The position numbers were made by a program, and so were the translations under genes. From NCBI RefSeq assembly GCF_003438075.1, contig NZ_QSTA01000002.1, positions 124,001 to 188,000 on the forward strand: a DNA stretch of 64,000 nucleotides, written 5' to 3'. The notes below the pieces were generated by a model. That model ran no database searches. It was given only the letters and a program-made list of their open reading frames with translations, and was not told where the DNA came from. This stretch comes from Eubacterium sp. OM08-24 (GTDB lineage Bacteria > Bacillota > Clostridia > Oscillospirales > Acutalibacteraceae). How positions within the stretch are numbered: the stretch's first letter is position 1; every line of letters starts with the position of its first letter. Positions 17,886-27,477 of the stretch are shown here, in pieces.

Positions 17886-18329
17886 TTATACCACCTCTGC
17901 CTTTCCGCCTGCTGCCTCAATGGCTGCTTTAGCAGATTCGGAGAAAGCAGATACCTTTACTGTAAGCTTTTTATCAATTTTACCGTTGCCGAGAACCTTA
18001 ACAGCGTCAAAGCCGTTCTTAAGAACGCCTGCGTTTACAAGAGCCTCAGTATCAACAGTTGCACCATCTTCAAACTTTCTGTTTAAAGTGCTAAGGTTGA
18101 TAGCAACAACATTCTTAGCGAAAATGTTATTGAAACCTCTCTTTGGAACTCTACGCTGAAGTGGCATCTGGCCGCCTTCAAAGCCCGGGCGAACGCCGCC
18201 GCCTGAACGAGCCTTCTGGCCCTTGTGTCCCTTGCCGGCTGTTTTACCCCAACCTGAACCGTGACCTCTGCCAATTCTCTTTGAGTCCTTCTTTGAGCCC
18301 TCAACCGGTGAAAGTTCATGTAACTTCAT
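17886..18329 (-). CDS. rplO: 50S ribosomal protein L15
   Basis: This 147-residue late-assembly protein of the large subunit has a glycine- and basic-rich N-terminus ([22 protein letters not shown]) that threads into 23S rRNA. It also has [18 protein letters not shown] and a globular C-terminus. It precedes secY with no gap. A GGAGGTG site is present before the ATG. Confidence 0.97.
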   Translation of the reverse strand: MKLHELSPVEGSKKDSKRIGRGHGSGWGKTAGKGHKGQKARSGGGVRPGFEGGQMPLQRRVPKRGFNNIFAKNVVAINLSTLNRKFEDGATVDTEALVNAGVLKNGFDAVKVLGNGKIDKKLTVKVSAFSESAKAAIEAAGGKAEVV

Positions 18330-18347
18330 AAGTACGCACCTCCTTGC

Positions 18348-18518
18348 TTATGCTTCGATAACCTCTACGAGGTGGATAATCTTTGCTACCTTGCCTTTTG
18401 TCTGAGCGTTATCAGGCTGAGTTGTTACATCGCCGATTTTCTTCAGACCTAAAGCCTGGGCGGTTGCAATCTGTGGTTTTGTACAGCCGATGAGGCTCTT
18501 TACTAACTTAATTGTCAT
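18348..18518 (-). CDS. rpmD: 50S ribosomal protein L30
   Basis: This 56-residue protein reads MTIKLVKSLIGCTKPQIATA followed by QALGLKKIGDVTTQPDNAQ, the complete bacterial L30 pattern (KLVKSxIGxxxxQxxTxxxLGLxK). It lies in the gap between rpsE and rplO, its conserved position. The start is preceded by GGGAGGTTG. Confidence 0.95.
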   Translation of the reverse strand: MTIKLVKSLIGCTKPQIATAQALGLKKIGDVTTQPDNAQTKGKVAKIIHLVEVIEA

Positions 18519-18535
18519 AGTTTACAACCTCCCTC

Positions 18536-19033
18536 TTATACGATTTCCTTAACAGATTTACCACGAACTGCGGCAACTTCTTCAGCAGTTCTGAGAGCTG
18601 CAAGACCTGCAAGTGTTGCTCTAACAACATTGCATGGGTTGTTTGAACGAAGAGCCTTTGTTCTGATATCCTTAATACCAACTGCCTCGATTACGGCACG
18701 AACCGGGCCGCCTGCGATAACACCGGTACCGGGAGCAGCAGGTTTCATAAGAACTCTGCCTGCACCAAACTCACCAACGATTTCGTGAGGGATTGTTGTA
18801 CCTCTAAGTGAAACCTTCATAAGGTTTTTCTTTGCATCCTCAATGCCCTTACGGATAGCATCAGGAACCTCACCAGCCTTGCCGATACCAAAGCCTACTA
18901 CGCCGTTACCATCGCCTACAACTACGAGAGCTGCAAACTTAAAAATACGACCGCCTTTAACCGTTTTTGATACACGGTTGATAGTAACTACTCTTTCTTT
19001 TAATTCGCCTGTTACTTCTACTGTTTTAGCCAA
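18536..19033 (-). CDS. rpsE: 30S ribosomal protein S5
   Basis: This 165-residue protein has an N-terminal double-stranded-RNA-binding-like domain ([49 protein letters not shown]). Its C-terminal half ([41 protein letters not shown]) is a ribosomal S5-like fold. It contributes to decoding fidelity and helicase activity at the mRNA entry channel. Confidence 0.97.
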   Translation of the reverse strand: MAKTVEVTGELKERVVTINRVSKTVKGGRIFKFAALVVVGDGNGVVGFGIGKAGEVPDAIRKGIEDAKKNLMKVSLRGTTIPHEIVGEFGAGRVLMKPAAPGTGVIAGGPVRAVIEAVGIKDIRTKALRSNNPCNVVRATLAGLAALRTAEEVAAVRGKSVKEIV

Positions 19034-19050
19034 AGTTATTCCTCCTATCC

Positions 19051-19410
19051 TTAGAAATTGAGTCCGCCCTCACGAGCGCCTTCGGCCAATTCCTTAACAC
19101 GGCCGTGATAAATGTTACCGCCTCTGTCAAATACAACATCAACGATATTCTTCTCAGCTGCACGCTGTGCAATAAGCTTGCCTACTGCCTTAGCTGCTTC
19201 TTTGTTTCCGCCATTGCCTTCAATGCTCTTGTCAAGGCTTGAAGCCTGAGCAAGTGTAACACCAGCTACGTCATCAATAAGCTGAGCGTAGATGTTGTTT
19301 GTGGAGCGGAATACGCATAAACGTGGACACTGAGCAGTACCGCTGATCTTGCTGCGGATTCTCTTATGACGCTTAATGCGTGCTTTTTTTGTTTCAGGTC
19401 TGCTTACCAT
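19051..19410 (-). CDS. rplR: 50S ribosomal protein L18
   Basis: This 119-residue 5S rRNA-binding protein has [32 protein letters not shown] and the C-terminal [26 protein letters not shown]. The second ATG (19410) is preferred because GGAG lies 9 bases upstream. The first ATG, two codons earlier, is only 3 bases from it. Confidence 0.96.
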   Translation of the reverse strand: MVSRPETKKARIKRHKRIRSKISGTAQCPRLCVFRSTNNIYAQLIDDVAGVTLAQASSLDKSIEGNGGNKEAAKAVGKLIAQRAAEKNIVDVVFDRGGNIYHGRVKELAEGAREGGLNF

Positions 19411-19427
19411 AGTCATTCACTCCTTAA

Positions 19428-19970
19428 TTATTTACCCTTACCTGCTTTACCTTCCTTGCGGCGGATAACTTCATAATCGTACTTAATACCCTTGCCCTTA
19501 TATGGCTCCGGTGGACGCTTTTCTCTAACCTCGGCAGCAAACTGACCAACCTTTTGCTTGTCAATGCCTGTGATTATGATTTTGTTTGGATCAGGAACTT
19601 CAATCTTGATGTCGTCTGTATCCTCTACGATAACCTGGTGTGAATAACCAAGGTTCATAACGCACTTGTTACCCTGCTTCTGAACACGGTAACCAACGCC
19701 GTTTACCTCAAGAGTCTTCTTGTAGCCCTCTGTAACACCTACAACCATATTGTGAATAAGTGTTCTTGTAAGGCCGTGAAGTGAACGGTTTTCTTTTGCG
19801 TCGTCAGGACGAGTAACCTCGATTACATCGCCCTTAACTTCTACTGTCATAGCCGGGTTGTACTTGAAATCAAGTGAACCCTTTGGTCCCTTTACAGTGA
19901 TAACGCCGTCAGCAATTGAAGCTGTAACACCGGCGGGAATATTTATAGGTTTTCTTCCAATTCGAGACAT
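19428..19970 (-). CDS. rplF: 50S ribosomal protein L6
   Basis: This 180-residue two-domain protein sits near the sarcin-ricin loop. It starts MSRIGRKPINIPAGV and has RSLHGLTRTLIHNMVVGVTEGY in domain 1. Domain 2 ends with VGQFAAEVREKRPPEPYKGKGIKY, the family signature. Gene order S8-L6-L18-S5 is standard. Confidence 0.97.
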   Translation of the reverse strand: MSRIGRKPINIPAGVTASIADGVITVKGPKGSLDFKYNPAMTVEVKGDVIEVTRPDDAKENRSLHGLTRTLIHNMVVGVTEGYKKTLEVNGVGYRVQKQGNKCVMNLGYSHQVIVEDTDDIKIEVPDPNKIIITGIDKQKVGQFAAEVREKRPPEPYKGKGIKYDYEVIRRKEGKAGKGK

Positions 19971-19983
19971 TTATCGTACCTCC

Positions 19984-20382
19984 TTACCAAATGTAAGCAA
20001 GAACTTCGCCGCCAACATGTTCAGCACGAGCCTGACGGTCTGTCATTACGCCCTTTGAAGTTGAAATGATGGCAATACCGAGGCCCTTCATAACCTTTGG
20101 CATATCTTCTACATTGCTGTAAATGCGTAAACCTGGCTTTGATACACGACGAAGACCTGTGATAACAGGAGTCTTGCCGTCAACGTATTTAAGAGTAACC
20201 TTAATAACGCCCTGCTTACCATCTTCTATAACTGTGAAATTCTTGATGTAACCCTCGTCAAGAAGAATCTGACAGATTGACTTCTTAAGGTTTGAAGAAG
20301 GAATTTCAACAGTATCGTGCTTTGCTGAGTTAGCGTTACGGATTCTTGTAAGTAAATCAGCAATTGTATCTGTAATCTGCAT
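19984..20382 (-). CDS. rpsH: 30S ribosomal protein S8
   Basis: This 132-residue primary 16S rRNA-binding protein has [26 protein letters not shown] at the N-terminus. The C-terminal signature [33 protein letters not shown] is complete. In E. coli S8 represses the spc operon; that control was not assessed here. Confidence 0.97.
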   Translation of the reverse strand: MQITDTIADLLTRIRNANSAKHDTVEIPSSNLKKSICQILLDEGYIKNFTVIEDGKQGVIKVTLKYVDGKTPVITGLRRVSKPGLRIYSNVEDMPKVMKGLGIAIISTSKGVMTDRQARAEHVGGEVLAYIW

Positions 20383-20403
20383 TAGATGTTACCTCCCTTG
20401 TCC

Positions 20404-20589
20404 TTACCAGCTTGCTTTCTTTACACCCGGAATTTCGCCCTTGTAAGCGAGCTCACGGAAGCAAATACGGCAAATACCAAACTTACGGAGGTAGGCGTGT
20501 GGTCTACCACAGATGTTACATCTTGTGTACTCTCTTGTAGAGAACTTCTGCTCTCTCTGCTGCTTAACTTTCATTGAAGTCTTAGCCAC
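20404..20589 (-). CDS. rpsZ: 30S ribosomal protein S14, zinc type
   Basis: This 61-residue short S14 has four zinc-binding cysteines in [27 protein letters not shown] (CxxC-x12-CxxC). It is the type Z (rpsN1/rpsZ) form found in Gram-positive ribosomal operons, in contrast to the longer zinc-free S14. It lies between L5 and S8, its normal place. Confidence 0.96.
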   Translation of the reverse strand: MAKTSMKVKQQREQKFSTREYTRCNICGRPHAYLRKFGICRICFRELAYKGEIPGVKKASW

Positions 20590-20601
20590 AACAATCCCTC
20601 C

Positions 20602-21141
20602 TTACTTTGAAAACGGTGCGCCCATAAGTGTTAAAAGCTCACGAGCCTCTTCGTCTGTTGTTGCAGTGGTAACGAAACAAATGTCCATACCACGAACCTT
20701 GTCAACCTTATCATACTCAATTTCAGGGAAAATGAGCTGCTCTTTAAGACCCATATTGTAGTTGCCTCTGCCGTCGAAAGAGTTAGGGTTAATACCTCTG
20801 AAGTCTCTTACTCGTGGAAGTGCTACATTGAAAAGTCTGTCGAGGAACTCATACATTCTCTCGCCTCTAAGTGTTACCTTACAGCCGATTGGCATACCCT
20901 CTCTGAGCTTAAAGTTAGCAACTGACTTTCTTGCACGGCAAACAAGTGCCTTCTGACCTGTGATAATACCAAGGTCCTTAGAAATAGCGTCGATAACCTT
21001 TGAATTTTCTCTTGCCTCGCCTGCGCCAACATTGATAACAATCTTGTCAAGCTTTGGAATCTGCATTGTGCTCTTATAGGAGAACTTGTTCATAAGAGCA
21101 GGTGCAACTTCTTTTGAATAATATTCTTTAAGTCTTGCCAT
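20602..21141 (-). CDS. rplE: 50S ribosomal protein L5
   Basis: This 179-residue 5S rRNA-binding protein forms the B1b bridge to S13. It has [23 protein letters not shown], the Arg-rich [43 protein letters not shown] and the end [15 protein letters not shown]. All match the family at full length. Confidence 0.97.
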   Translation of the reverse strand: MARLKEYYSKEVAPALMNKFSYKSTMQIPKLDKIVINVGAGEARENSKVIDAISKDLGIITGQKALVCRARKSVANFKLREGMPIGCKVTLRGERMYEFLDRLFNVALPRVRDFRGINPNSFDGRGNYNMGLKEQLIFPEIEYDKVDKVRGMDICFVTTATTDEEARELLTLMGAPFSK

Positions 21142-21155
21142 ATCTTATATCCTCC

Positions 21156-21473
21156 TTAAAGTGCTTCGCCACATTTAGCGCATACACGGCCCTTAGAACC
21201 GTCTTCGTAAATCTTGTGAGCAACTCTTGTCTGCTTCTTGCAACGAGGGCAAACGATCTGTACCTTAGATGCGTACATAGCGCCTTCAGCCTTAACGATG
21301 CCACCCTGCTCGCCCATTTTTCTTGGCTTAACATGCTTAGAAACCATGTTTACCTTCTCAACAATTACCTTGCCTTCTTTTGGGCTGACAGCAAGAACCT
21401 GGCCCTGCTTGCCCTTATCCTTACCGCTGATAACGATAACGGTGTCGCCTGTTTTTACATGAACTTTACTCAT
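21156..21473 (-). CDS. rplX: 50S ribosomal protein L24
   Basis: This 105-residue assembly initiator has a KOW motif (VKTGDTVIVISGKDKGKQGQVLAVSP). It also has a C-terminal zinc-ribbon-like segment (VCPRCKKQTRVAHK and GRVCAKCGEAL), common in Firmicutes L24. The ATG at 21473 is chosen because GGAGGTG lies 8 bases upstream. A longer frame exists but lacks a ribosome binding site and adds 12 unrelated residues. Confidence 0.96.
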   Translation of the reverse strand: MSKVHVKTGDTVIVISGKDKGKQGQVLAVSPKEGKVIVEKVNMVSKHVKPRKMGEQGGIVKAEGAMYASKVQIVCPRCKKQTRVAHKIYEDGSKGRVCAKCGEAL

Positions 21474-21489
21474 ATTGTGACACCTCCAA

Positions 21490-21858
21490 TTAAAGTACTT
21501 CAGGAGCAAGTGATAAGATCTTCATATAATCCTTATCACGAAGCTCTCTTGCTACTGGTCCGAAGATACGAGTACCCTTAGGGTTCTTATCTTCCTTAAT
21601 AATAACAGCTGCATTCTCGTCAAAACGGATATAAGTACCGTCCTCACGTCTTACGCCCTTTGCAGAACGAACTACGACAGCCTTAACAACGTCGCCTTTT
21701 TTAACAACACCGCCGGGTGCTGCTTTTTTAACTGAAGCAACGATTACATCGCCAATGTTGGCATATCTTCTTCTGGTACCGCCGAGTACACGAATGCACA
21801 TAAGTTCTTTTGCACCTGTATTATCGGCAACCTTGAGAAGTGTCTGCTGTTGAATCAC
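21490..21858 (-). CDS. rplN: 50S ribosomal protein L14
   Basis: This 122-residue conserved L14 contacts 16S rRNA at bridges B5/B8. It starts [27 protein letters not shown], has the basic [23 protein letters not shown], and ends [23 protein letters not shown]. Full length. Confidence 0.97.
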   Translation of the reverse strand: MIQQQTLLKVADNTGAKELMCIRVLGGTRRRYANIGDVIVASVKKAAPGGVVKKGDVVKAVVVRSAKGVRREDGTYIRFDENAAVIIKEDKNPKGTRIFGPVARELRDKDYMKILSLAPEVL

Positions 21859-21890
21859 AGTGTATTCCTCCTTTTCTCAAAAGCCGCAAC

Positions 21891-22148
21891 TTATTTTGCT
21901 TTCTCAATAATCTCGACGAGTCTCCATCTTTTATCTTTAGAAAGAGGACGGGTCTCCATAATCTTTACACGGTCGCCAATGCCACACTCGTTGTTCTCGT
22001 CATGTGCCTTGAAACGAACTGTACGCTTAACAATTTTGTTATAAAGCTTATGCTTTACGCTGTCCTCGACTGCTACAACAATAGTCTTGTCCATCTTGTT
22101 GCTTACAACCTTACCGACAACAACTTTTCTCATATTTCTCTCACTCAC
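21891..22148 (-). CDS. rpsQ: 30S ribosomal protein S17
   Basis: This 85-residue OB-fold protein binds the 5' domain of 16S rRNA. It has [35 protein letters not shown] and [27 protein letters not shown]. The start is GTG at 22148 (MSERNMRK..., the usual Gram-positive N-terminus), with GGAGGA seven bases upstream. The internal ATG five codons later lacks a comparable site. Confidence 0.95.
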   Translation of the reverse strand: MSERNMRKVVVGKVVSNKMDKTIVVAVEDSVKHKLYNKIVKRTVRFKAHDENNECGIGDRVKIMETRPLSKDKRWRLVEIIEKAK

Positions 22149-22165
22149 TGTTAAGTCCTCCTCTC

Positions 22166-22369
22166 TTAAGCCTCAGCGCCATTGAGTTCACGCATACGAA
22201 GAATTGTAGAAACTCTTGCGATGTCTTTCTTTACGGCGCCGATTCTGGATGAGTTTTCGAGCTGATTAACAGCAAGCTGGAAACGAAGGTTAAATAACTC
22301 TTCCTTGAGGTCTGCGAGCTTTAACTCGAGCTCTTCGACAGACATTTCTCTAATTTCTGATGCTTTCAT
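22166..22369 (-). CDS. rpmC: 50S ribosomal protein L29
   Basis: This 67-residue two-helix protein sits near the exit tunnel. It has [27 protein letters not shown] and the Arg/Lys-rich [16 protein letters not shown]. The start codon overlaps the rplP stop by one base (TAATG), so translation is coupled. Confidence 0.96.
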   Translation of the reverse strand: MKASEIREMSVEELELKLADLKEELFNLRFQLAVNQLENSSRIGAVKKDIARVSTILRMRELNGAEA

Positions 22370-22788
22370 TACTGCTCACCCTCCTCTTTTTTAACAAACT
22401 TGCACTTAATTGGAAGCTTATTTGCAGCAAGGCGAAGAGCCTCTCTTGCAGTAGCTTCATCTACACCGCCGAGTTCAAACATAACTCTGCCCGGCTTAAC
22501 AACGGCTACCCAATACTCAGGTGAACCTTTACCTGAACCCATTCGAGTTTCTGCAGGCTTTGCAGTAACAGGCTTGTCAGGGAAAATTTTGATCCATACT
22601 TTACCGAATCTCTTGCAGTAACGAGTCATAGCGACACGGGCAGCCTCGATCTGGTTTGAAGTGATCCATGCAGGCTCTGTTGCCTGAAGACCGAACTCAC
22701 CGTAAGTAACCTTGTTACCACGAAGAGCCTTACCTGTCATACGACCTCTGTGTACTCTTCTGTACTTAACTCTCTTTGGTAATAACAT
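22369..22788 (-). CDS. rplP: 50S ribosomal protein L16
   Basis: This 139-residue protein sits at the A-site and peptidyl-transferase region. It starts [19 protein letters not shown] and has [40 protein letters not shown]. It is complete. It overlaps both rpsC upstream and rpmC downstream by one base each. Confidence 0.97.
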   Translation of the reverse strand: MLLPKRVKYRRVHRGRMTGKALRGNKVTYGEFGLQATEPAWITSNQIEAARVAMTRYCKRFGKVWIKIFPDKPVTAKPAETRMGSGKGSPEYWVAVVKPGRVMFELGGVDEATAREALRLAANKLPIKCKFVKKEEGEQ

Positions 22789-23459
22789 TACTTTCTGCCT
22801 CCTTCTCTGCGTGGCTTTCTTGACTTAACTTCGTTTAAAACCTCGCCTTTGTAGAGCCATACCTTAACGCCAACCTTACCGTAAGTAGTGTTAGCCTCGG
22901 CAAAGCCGTAGTCGATGTCAGCACGAAGTGTCTGAAGCGGAATAGTACCCTCGTGGTACTGCTCTGAACGAGCGATTTCAGCGCCGCCAAGACGACCTGA
23001 ACACATAATCTTAATACCCTTAGCGCCACGACGCATTGCGTTACCAATTGACTGCTTCATAGCACGACGGAATGAAATTCTCTTTTCGAGCTGCTGAGCA
23101 ACATTTTCAGCAACAAGCTGAGCGTCAAGCTCAGGAGCTTTTACTTCTACAATATTGATAGCAACAGGCTTCTTAAGCATAGCCTCGCACTGAGCCTTGA
23201 GCTTTTCAATCTCAGCGCCGCCCTTACCGATAACAAGGCCCGGTTTAGCACAGTGAATGCTAATCTTAACCTTTTTGCCGTCACGCTCAATTTCAATTTT
23301 TGAAATACCGAAGTTGTAGAGCTGAGCCTTGAGTGTTTTACGGAGGTTATAATCCTCAACGAGTGTTGCACCAAAGTTCTTCTTGTCTGCAAACCAACGG
23401 GAATCCCAATCTTTAATTACACCGACACGCAAACCGTGCGGATTAACTTTCTGACCCAT
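22788..23459 (-). CDS. rpsC: 30S ribosomal protein S3
   Basis: This 223-residue protein lines the mRNA entry tunnel. It has the N-terminal [23 protein letters not shown], a KH domain with [14 protein letters not shown] (GxxG loop), and the C-terminal [22 protein letters not shown] and [17 protein letters not shown]. Full length. Confidence 0.97.
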   Translation of the reverse strand: MGQKVNPHGLRVGVIKDWDSRWFADKKNFGATLVEDYNLRKTLKAQLYNFGISKIEIERDGKKVKISIHCAKPGLVIGKGGAEIEKLKAQCEAMLKKPVAINIVEVKAPELDAQLVAENVAQQLEKRISFRRAMKQSIGNAMRRGAKGIKIMCSGRLGGAEIARSEQYHEGTIPLQTLRADIDYGFAEANTTYGKVGVKVWLYKGEVLNEVKSRKPRREGGRK

Positions 23460-23473
23460 ATTTAAACCTCCCC

Positions 23474-23812
23474 TTAGTCTTCTTTTTCCTTGAGGACAAG
23501 GCTGATGTGAGATGTTCTCTTGTTAATTCTGAACGCTCTGCCCTGTGCTCTTGGACGAATTCTTTTAAGGATGGGGCCTGCTGTTGCGTTGCATTCTGCA
23601 ACATACAGTCTTGATACATCCATATCATGATTATTCTCAGCGTTAGCCATAGCTGAATGGAGCAACTTTAAAAGTGGCTCGCTAGCGGCCTTAGGAGTGT
23701 GCTTGAGAACAGCTTCCGCATATTTAGCGTCTTTACCTCTGATAAGGTCAAGAACAACGCCTACCTTGCGGGGTGAGATACGAACAAATTTTGCAATTGC
23801 TTTAGCTTCCAT
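23474..23812 (-). CDS. rplV: 50S ribosomal protein L22
   Basis: This 112-residue protein has a long hairpin that lines the exit tunnel and is a known macrolide-resistance site. It has [27 protein letters not shown], and the hairpin ends [34 protein letters not shown] 23812 is chosen because AAGGAGAG lies 8 bases before it. The TTG two codons upstream is too close to that site. Confidence 0.96.
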   Translation of the reverse strand: MEAKAIAKFVRISPRKVGVVLDLIRGKDAKYAEAVLKHTPKAASEPLLKLLHSAMANAENNHDMDVSRLYVAECNATAGPILKRIRPRAQGRAFRINKRTSHISLVLKEKED

Positions 23813-23832
23813 CTGCAATACTCTCCTTCCGC

Positions 23833-24105
23833 TTACTTAGATGTCTTAGATCCAGCGTGACCCTTAAATGTTCTGGTAGGAGCAAACTCACCGAGCTTGT
23901 GACCAACCATATCTTCTGTAACATATACAGGAACATGCTTACGACCGTCGTGAACTGCGAATGTGTGACCAACGAACTCAGGGAAAATTGTTGAGCTTCT
24001 TGACCAAGTCTTAAGAATTCTCTTTTCGCCTTTTTCGTTCATCTCCTGAACCCTTTTAAGCAATACAGGCTGAACAAAAGGGCCCTTTTTAGTACTTCTA
24101 CTCAT
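23833..24105 (-). CDS. rpsS: 30S ribosomal protein S19
   Basis: This 90-residue protein of the 30S head has [65 protein letters not shown] split across the usual fold, and a short basic tail. It is complete and follows rplB. Confidence 0.97.
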   Translation of the reverse strand: MSRSTKKGPFVQPVLLKRVQEMNEKGEKRILKTWSRSSTIFPEFVGHTFAVHDGRKHVPVYVTEDMVGHKLGEFAPTRTFKGHAGSKTSK

Positions 24106-24127
24106 AATTTAAGCTCCTTTCTCTGCC

Positions 24128-24961
24128 TTACTTACCGTTTCTTCTGCGAACGATAAGCTTGTCGCTGCTCTTGTTGTTCTTACGAGTCTTGTAACCGAGT
24201 GCCGGCTTACCCCAAGGAGTAACAGGTCCCGGACGACCAACCGGAGATTTACCTTCACCACCACCGTGTGGATGGTCATTAGGGTTCATTACAGAACCAC
24301 GAACAGTAGGTCTCCAACCCATGTTTCTCTTACGACCGGCCTTACCGATCTTAACATTCTCGTGATCAACATTACCTACCTGGCCGATTGTAGCCATGCA
24401 GCTTTCAGGAACGTTTCTGAGCTCGCCTGAAGGAAGTCTTAAAAGTGCAAGACCGTTTTCCTTAGCCATGAGCTGTGCCATATTACCTGCTGAACGAGCA
24501 AGCTGAGCACCTCTGCCCGGATAAAGCTCTACGTTATGAATGAATGTACCAACAGGAATAGCAGTAAGCGGTAATGCGTTACCCGGCTTAATGTCTGCGT
24601 TCTCACCTGCTGTTACTTTATCGCCTACCTTAAGTCCTTCCGGAGCAATAATGTAAGCCTTGTCACCGTCAGTATACTCAATAAGAGCGATGAATGCTGA
24701 ACGGTTTGGATCGTACTCAAGTGTTTTAACTGTGCCTTCTACATCAAATTTCTGACGCTTGAAGTCAATGATACGATACTTTCTACGGTTACCGCCGCCT
24801 CTGTGACGAACAGTAATTCTGCCGTAGCTGTTACGACCTGACTTTTTGTTTAAAGGAGCGAGTAAGCTCTTTTCAGGTGCAACCTTTGAAAGAACAGAAT
24901 AATCTGTAACCGACATATTTCTTCTGGAGTTAATGGTCGGCTTAAATACTTTAATTGCCAT
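24128..24961 (-). CDS. rplB: 50S ribosomal protein L2
   Basis: This 277-residue core protein of the peptidyl-transferase region has the OB and SH3-like domains. It has [21 protein letters not shown] and the signature [29 protein letters not shown]. The His in NDHPHGG is the residue implicated in peptidyl transferase function. There is a 78-base gap to rplW with no obvious signal. Confidence 0.97.
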   Translation of the reverse strand: MAIKVFKPTINSRRNMSVTDYSVLSKVAPEKSLLAPLNKKSGRNSYGRITVRHRGGGNRRKYRIIDFKRQKFDVEGTVKTLEYDPNRSAFIALIEYTDGDKAYIIAPEGLKVGDKVTAGENADIKPGNALPLTAIPVGTFIHNVELYPGRGAQLARSAGNMAQLMAKENGLALLRLPSGELRNVPESCMATIGQVGNVDHENVKIGKAGRKRNMGWRPTVRGSVMNPNDHPHGGGEGKSPVGRPGPVTPWGKPALGYKTRKNNKSSDKLIVRRRNGK

Positions 24962-25039
24962 TTGGTTTCACTCTCCTCATGATGGCTTTGCGGGAAAATG
25001 GCTCTTTCCCATACATTCTGCCTGAATAATTTTTCAGGC

Positions 25040-25333
25040 TTACATCATGCCTTCAAAAAATTCGATAGGCTTGCTGTTTTCTTTAAGTGTTACGATTGCT
25101 TTCTTCCAGCTCTTTGTGTAACCGCCGTTGTTTCTGCCCTGACGGCGGAACTTACCACGAACGCTTACTGTATTAACCTTAGCAACCTCAACCTTGAAAA
25201 GCTCTTCGCAAGCTTTTGCGATTTCAATCTTGTTAGCCGATTTAGCAACTTCAAAGGTATATACCTTGTTTAAAACACCTGACATACTCTTCTCTGTAAT
25301 AATCGGACGAATTACGATATCCTGAGCAATCAT
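25040..25333 (-). CDS. rplW: 50S ribosomal protein L23
   Basis: This 97-residue protein at the exit tunnel docks SRP and trigger factor. It has [36 protein letters not shown] and the C-terminal loop [32 protein letters not shown]. Its ATG overlaps the rplD stop (ATGA), so translation is coupled. Confidence 0.97.
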   Translation of the reverse strand: MIAQDIVIRPIITEKSMSGVLNKVYTFEVAKSANKIEIAKACEELFKVEVAKVNTVSVRGKFRRQGRNNGGYTKSWKKAIVTLKENSKPIEFFEGMM

Positions 25334-25953
25334 GCATATACCTCCTCAATCTTGCTTACAGCATCCTTAGCGATTACGAGTGTGCCTGCATTAAGAATAT
25401 CGTAAACATTAAGTGTGTTTACCTGTGCAGTCTTAACACCAGGAATATTAGATGCTGACTTTACGATCATGCTGTTATTCTCCGGAAGAACGATGAGAGC
25501 TTTCTTCTCTGCACCGATAGCCTCGAGCATAGCAGCGATTTTCTTTGTTTTGTACTCAGTCATTGCGATTGAATCAACAATGATGATTTCCTTATCCATA
25601 GCCTTAGCTGAGAAAGCTGACTTCATAGCAAGTCTTCTTACTTTCTTGTTTACAGTAAATCTGTAACTTCTTGGCTTTGGAGCAAATACGATACCACCGT
25701 GTGTCCACTGTGGTGAACGAGTTGAACCCTGTCTTGCACGGCCTGTACCCTTCTGTCTCCATGGCTTTCTGCCGCCACCTGAAACCTCAGCTCTTGTAAG
25801 AGCAGACTGTGTGCCGTGACGCTGGTTTGCGAGATAGTTTACAACCATCTGATGCATAACAGCTGTGTTTGGCTCAATACCGAATACGGACTCGCTAAGG
25901 TCGATAGAACCAACCTGCTTGCCTTCCATATCTACTACTGCAAAATTAGGCAT
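25330..25953 (-). CDS. rplD: 50S ribosomal protein L4
   Basis: This 207-residue protein has a long loop that reaches the exit tunnel constriction ([33 protein letters not shown]). The first half has [31 protein letters not shown]. In E. coli L4 represses the S10 operon; whether the leader found here responds to L4 is unknown. Confidence 0.97.
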   Translation of the reverse strand: MPNFAVVDMEGKQVGSIDLSESVFGIEPNTAVMHQMVVNYLANQRHGTQSALTRAEVSGGGRKPWRQKGTGRARQGSTRSPQWTHGGIVFAPKPRSYRFTVNKKVRRLAMKSAFSAKAMDKEIIIVDSIAMTEYKTKKIAAMLEAIGAEKKALIVLPENNSMIVKSASNIPGVKTAQVNTLNVYDILNAGTLVIAKDAVSKIEEVYA

Positions 25954-25969
25954 TTATAATCCCCCTTCC

Positions 25970-26602
25970 TTAAGCCTTTACGGAATCTTTGATTACAACG
26001 ATTCCCTTGTTTGGGCCTGGAACAGCACCCTTGATAGCGATAAGGTTGTTTTCAGCGTCAACCTTAACAACTGTGAGGTTCTGTACTGTTACCTGCTCAG
26101 CGCCGAGATGGCCTGCCATTCTCTTGCCCTTCCATACTCTTGAAGGAGATGAACAAGCGCCGATTGAACCGCCGTGACGAACGCAAGGACCTGTACCGTG
26201 TGTTTCCTTAAGACGCTGGAAGTTCCAACGCTTAATAACGCCTGCTGTACCCTTACCTTTGCTCTTGCCGGTAACATCGATCTTGTCACCAGGGGTGAAT
26301 ACGTCTGCCTTTACGAGATCGCCTACATTGTAAGCGTCTGTGTCAGCAAAACGGAATTCTTTAAGAGTTTTCTTTGGTGCTACACCGTTCTTGTCAAAAA
26401 AGCCCTTCATTGGCTTTGTAACCTTATGTGGTTTCAAGTCGCCATAACCGAGCTGAACTGATGCGTAGCCGTCGTTTTCAACTGTTTTCTTAGCTGTAAC
26501 CACACATGGGCCTGCTTCGATAACAGTTACGGGAACGAATACTCCCTTTTCATCGAAAATCTGTGTCATACCGATTTTCTTGCCGATGATTGCTTTCTGC
26601 AT
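25970..26602 (-). CDS. rplC: 50S ribosomal protein L3
   Basis: This 210-residue early assembly protein reaches the peptidyl-transferase centre. It starts [31 protein letters not shown] and has the signature [40 protein letters not shown]. The Gln methylated in E. coli L3 lies outside the visible motif, so no inference is made. Complete. Confidence 0.97.
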   Translation of the reverse strand: MQKAIIGKKIGMTQIFDEKGVFVPVTVIEAGPCVVTAKKTVENDGYASVQLGYGDLKPHKVTKPMKGFFDKNGVAPKKTLKEFRFADTDAYNVGDLVKADVFTPGDKIDVTGKSKGKGTAGVIKRWNFQRLKETHGTGPCVRHGGSIGACSSPSRVWKGKRMAGHLGAEQVTVQNLTVVKVDAENNLIAIKGAVPGPNKGIVVIKDSVKA

Positions 26603-26677
26603 AAAATGTATCCTCCTTGTTAGGTTATTGGTTGGTTTTCACCAACTTGACCCTGTCTGCTTGTAGGTTGGTACGGA

Positions 26678-26989
26678 TTATAATTTAATCTCGATATCAA
26701 CGCCGGCAGGGAGCTCTAAGCTCATAAGAGCTTCGACTGTCTTGTTTGACGGTCTTAAGATGTCGATAAGACGCTTGTGAGTTCTCATCTCAAACTGCTC
26801 ACGGCTGTCCTTATACTTATGAACAGCACGAAGAATTGTAACAACCTGCTTCTCTGTTGGAAGTGGAACAGGACCTGAAACTCTGGCACCTGTACGCTTT
26901 GCTGTTGCAACGATTCTCTCAGCTGACTGATCAACGAGCTGATGATCGTAACCCTTTAATCTTATTCTAATCTTTTCCTTGACTGCCAT
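26678..26989 (-). CDS. rpsJ: 30S ribosomal protein S10
   Basis: This 103-residue first gene of the superoperon has [30 protein letters not shown] and the extended loop [36 protein letters not shown]. It also serves as NusE in transcription antitermination. GGAGGCGAC precedes the ATG. A roughly 320-nt leader with a hairpin attenuator separates it from its promoter. Confidence 0.97.
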   Translation of the reverse strand: MAVKEKIRIRLKGYDHQLVDQSAERIVATAKRTGARVSGPVPLPTEKQVVTILRAVHKYKDSREQFEMRTHKRLIDILRPSNKTVEALMSLELPAGVDIEIKL

Positions 26990-27311
26990 TATCGTCGCCT
27001 CCTTGAAAATTTTGCCGAGCCGTTTTACCGACTCTTCGTTAGTTGGCGGGCGTTCGCTTTAGAACTTTTTTTAATAACACAGCCGGGTGTTTCACCACCC
27101 TGCATTAAAAAACCCGTTTAACTATTCAGTTAACCGGGACGTTCTGAAAGCGTTTTGAACATAGTTACAGACACAGCAACCCCTATGCCAAAGTATGTTC
27201 AGTGTTTCATTGTAAATCGCCCGGTTTAAAATCGGACATACTCCACGGAAAAACCGGCCTGTTTCAGCCGCAACCTCCCGCTTCATCGCATATCTATATT
27301 GCAGTCACGCA
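26990..27311 (-). promoter_or_regulatory. Long 5' leader of the S10 superoperon, candidate cis-regulatory RNA
   Basis: This stretch between the predicted start site (near 27311) and rpsJ is non-coding on both strands. On the minus strand it contains a GC-rich 5' part (GCGGGAGGTTGCGGC, AAACAGGCCGGTTTTTCCG) that could fold. Next comes the attenuator-like hairpin at 27107-27138, and then a second hairpin (GGGTGGTGAAACACCC) at about 27083-27100. The layout promoter, structured leader, terminator, gene suggests control by attenuation, possibly by a ribosomal protein. I recognise no named Rfam class with confidence. Confidence 0.55.
27107..27138 (-). terminator. Intrinsic terminator/attenuator inside the S10 leader
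   Basis: On the minus strand the arms CCCGGTTAAC and GTTAAACGGG (one bulge or mismatch) enclose TGAATA and are followed by TTTTTTAATG. It lies about 120 bases upstream of rpsJ and about 170 bases after the predicted start site, so full-length transcription must read through it. Confidence 0.75.
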
Positions 27312-27317
27312 AGCATT

Positions 27318-27346
27318 ATTATACAATATGTTCCCCTTTTTTTCAA
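27318..27346 (-). promoter_or_regulatory. Main sigma-A promoter of the ribosomal superoperon
   Basis: On the minus strand TTGAAA (27346-27341) and TATAAT (27323-27318) are separated by exactly 17 bp, with TTG directly before the -10. No other comparable promoter was seen between genes of the cluster. Confidence 0.85.
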
Positions 27347-27405
27347 GTATTTCGCAAATATAGTGTTAGAGAACTTTTGAGAATTTTAAACCGAGTTTTT
27401 GTGCA

Positions 27406-27445
27406 ATTTGACATTATTGTCAAATCACTCTTAAACATATATAAT
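27406..27445 (+). promoter_or_regulatory. Promoter with overlapping palindrome upstream of the corrinoid adenosyltransferase
   Basis: TTGTCA at 27417-27422 and TATAAT at 27440-27445 have a 17-bp spacer. The -35 is overlapped by a perfect palindrome with 8-bp arms (ATTTGACA, 4-base gap, TGTCAAAT, 27406-27425). Its TTGAC-N6-GTCAA geometry resembles Crp/Fnr-family operators. The regulator is unknown. Confidence 0.6.
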
Positions 27446-27477
27446 TATACCTATATAGAGTTTTGGAGTTGATTTTT

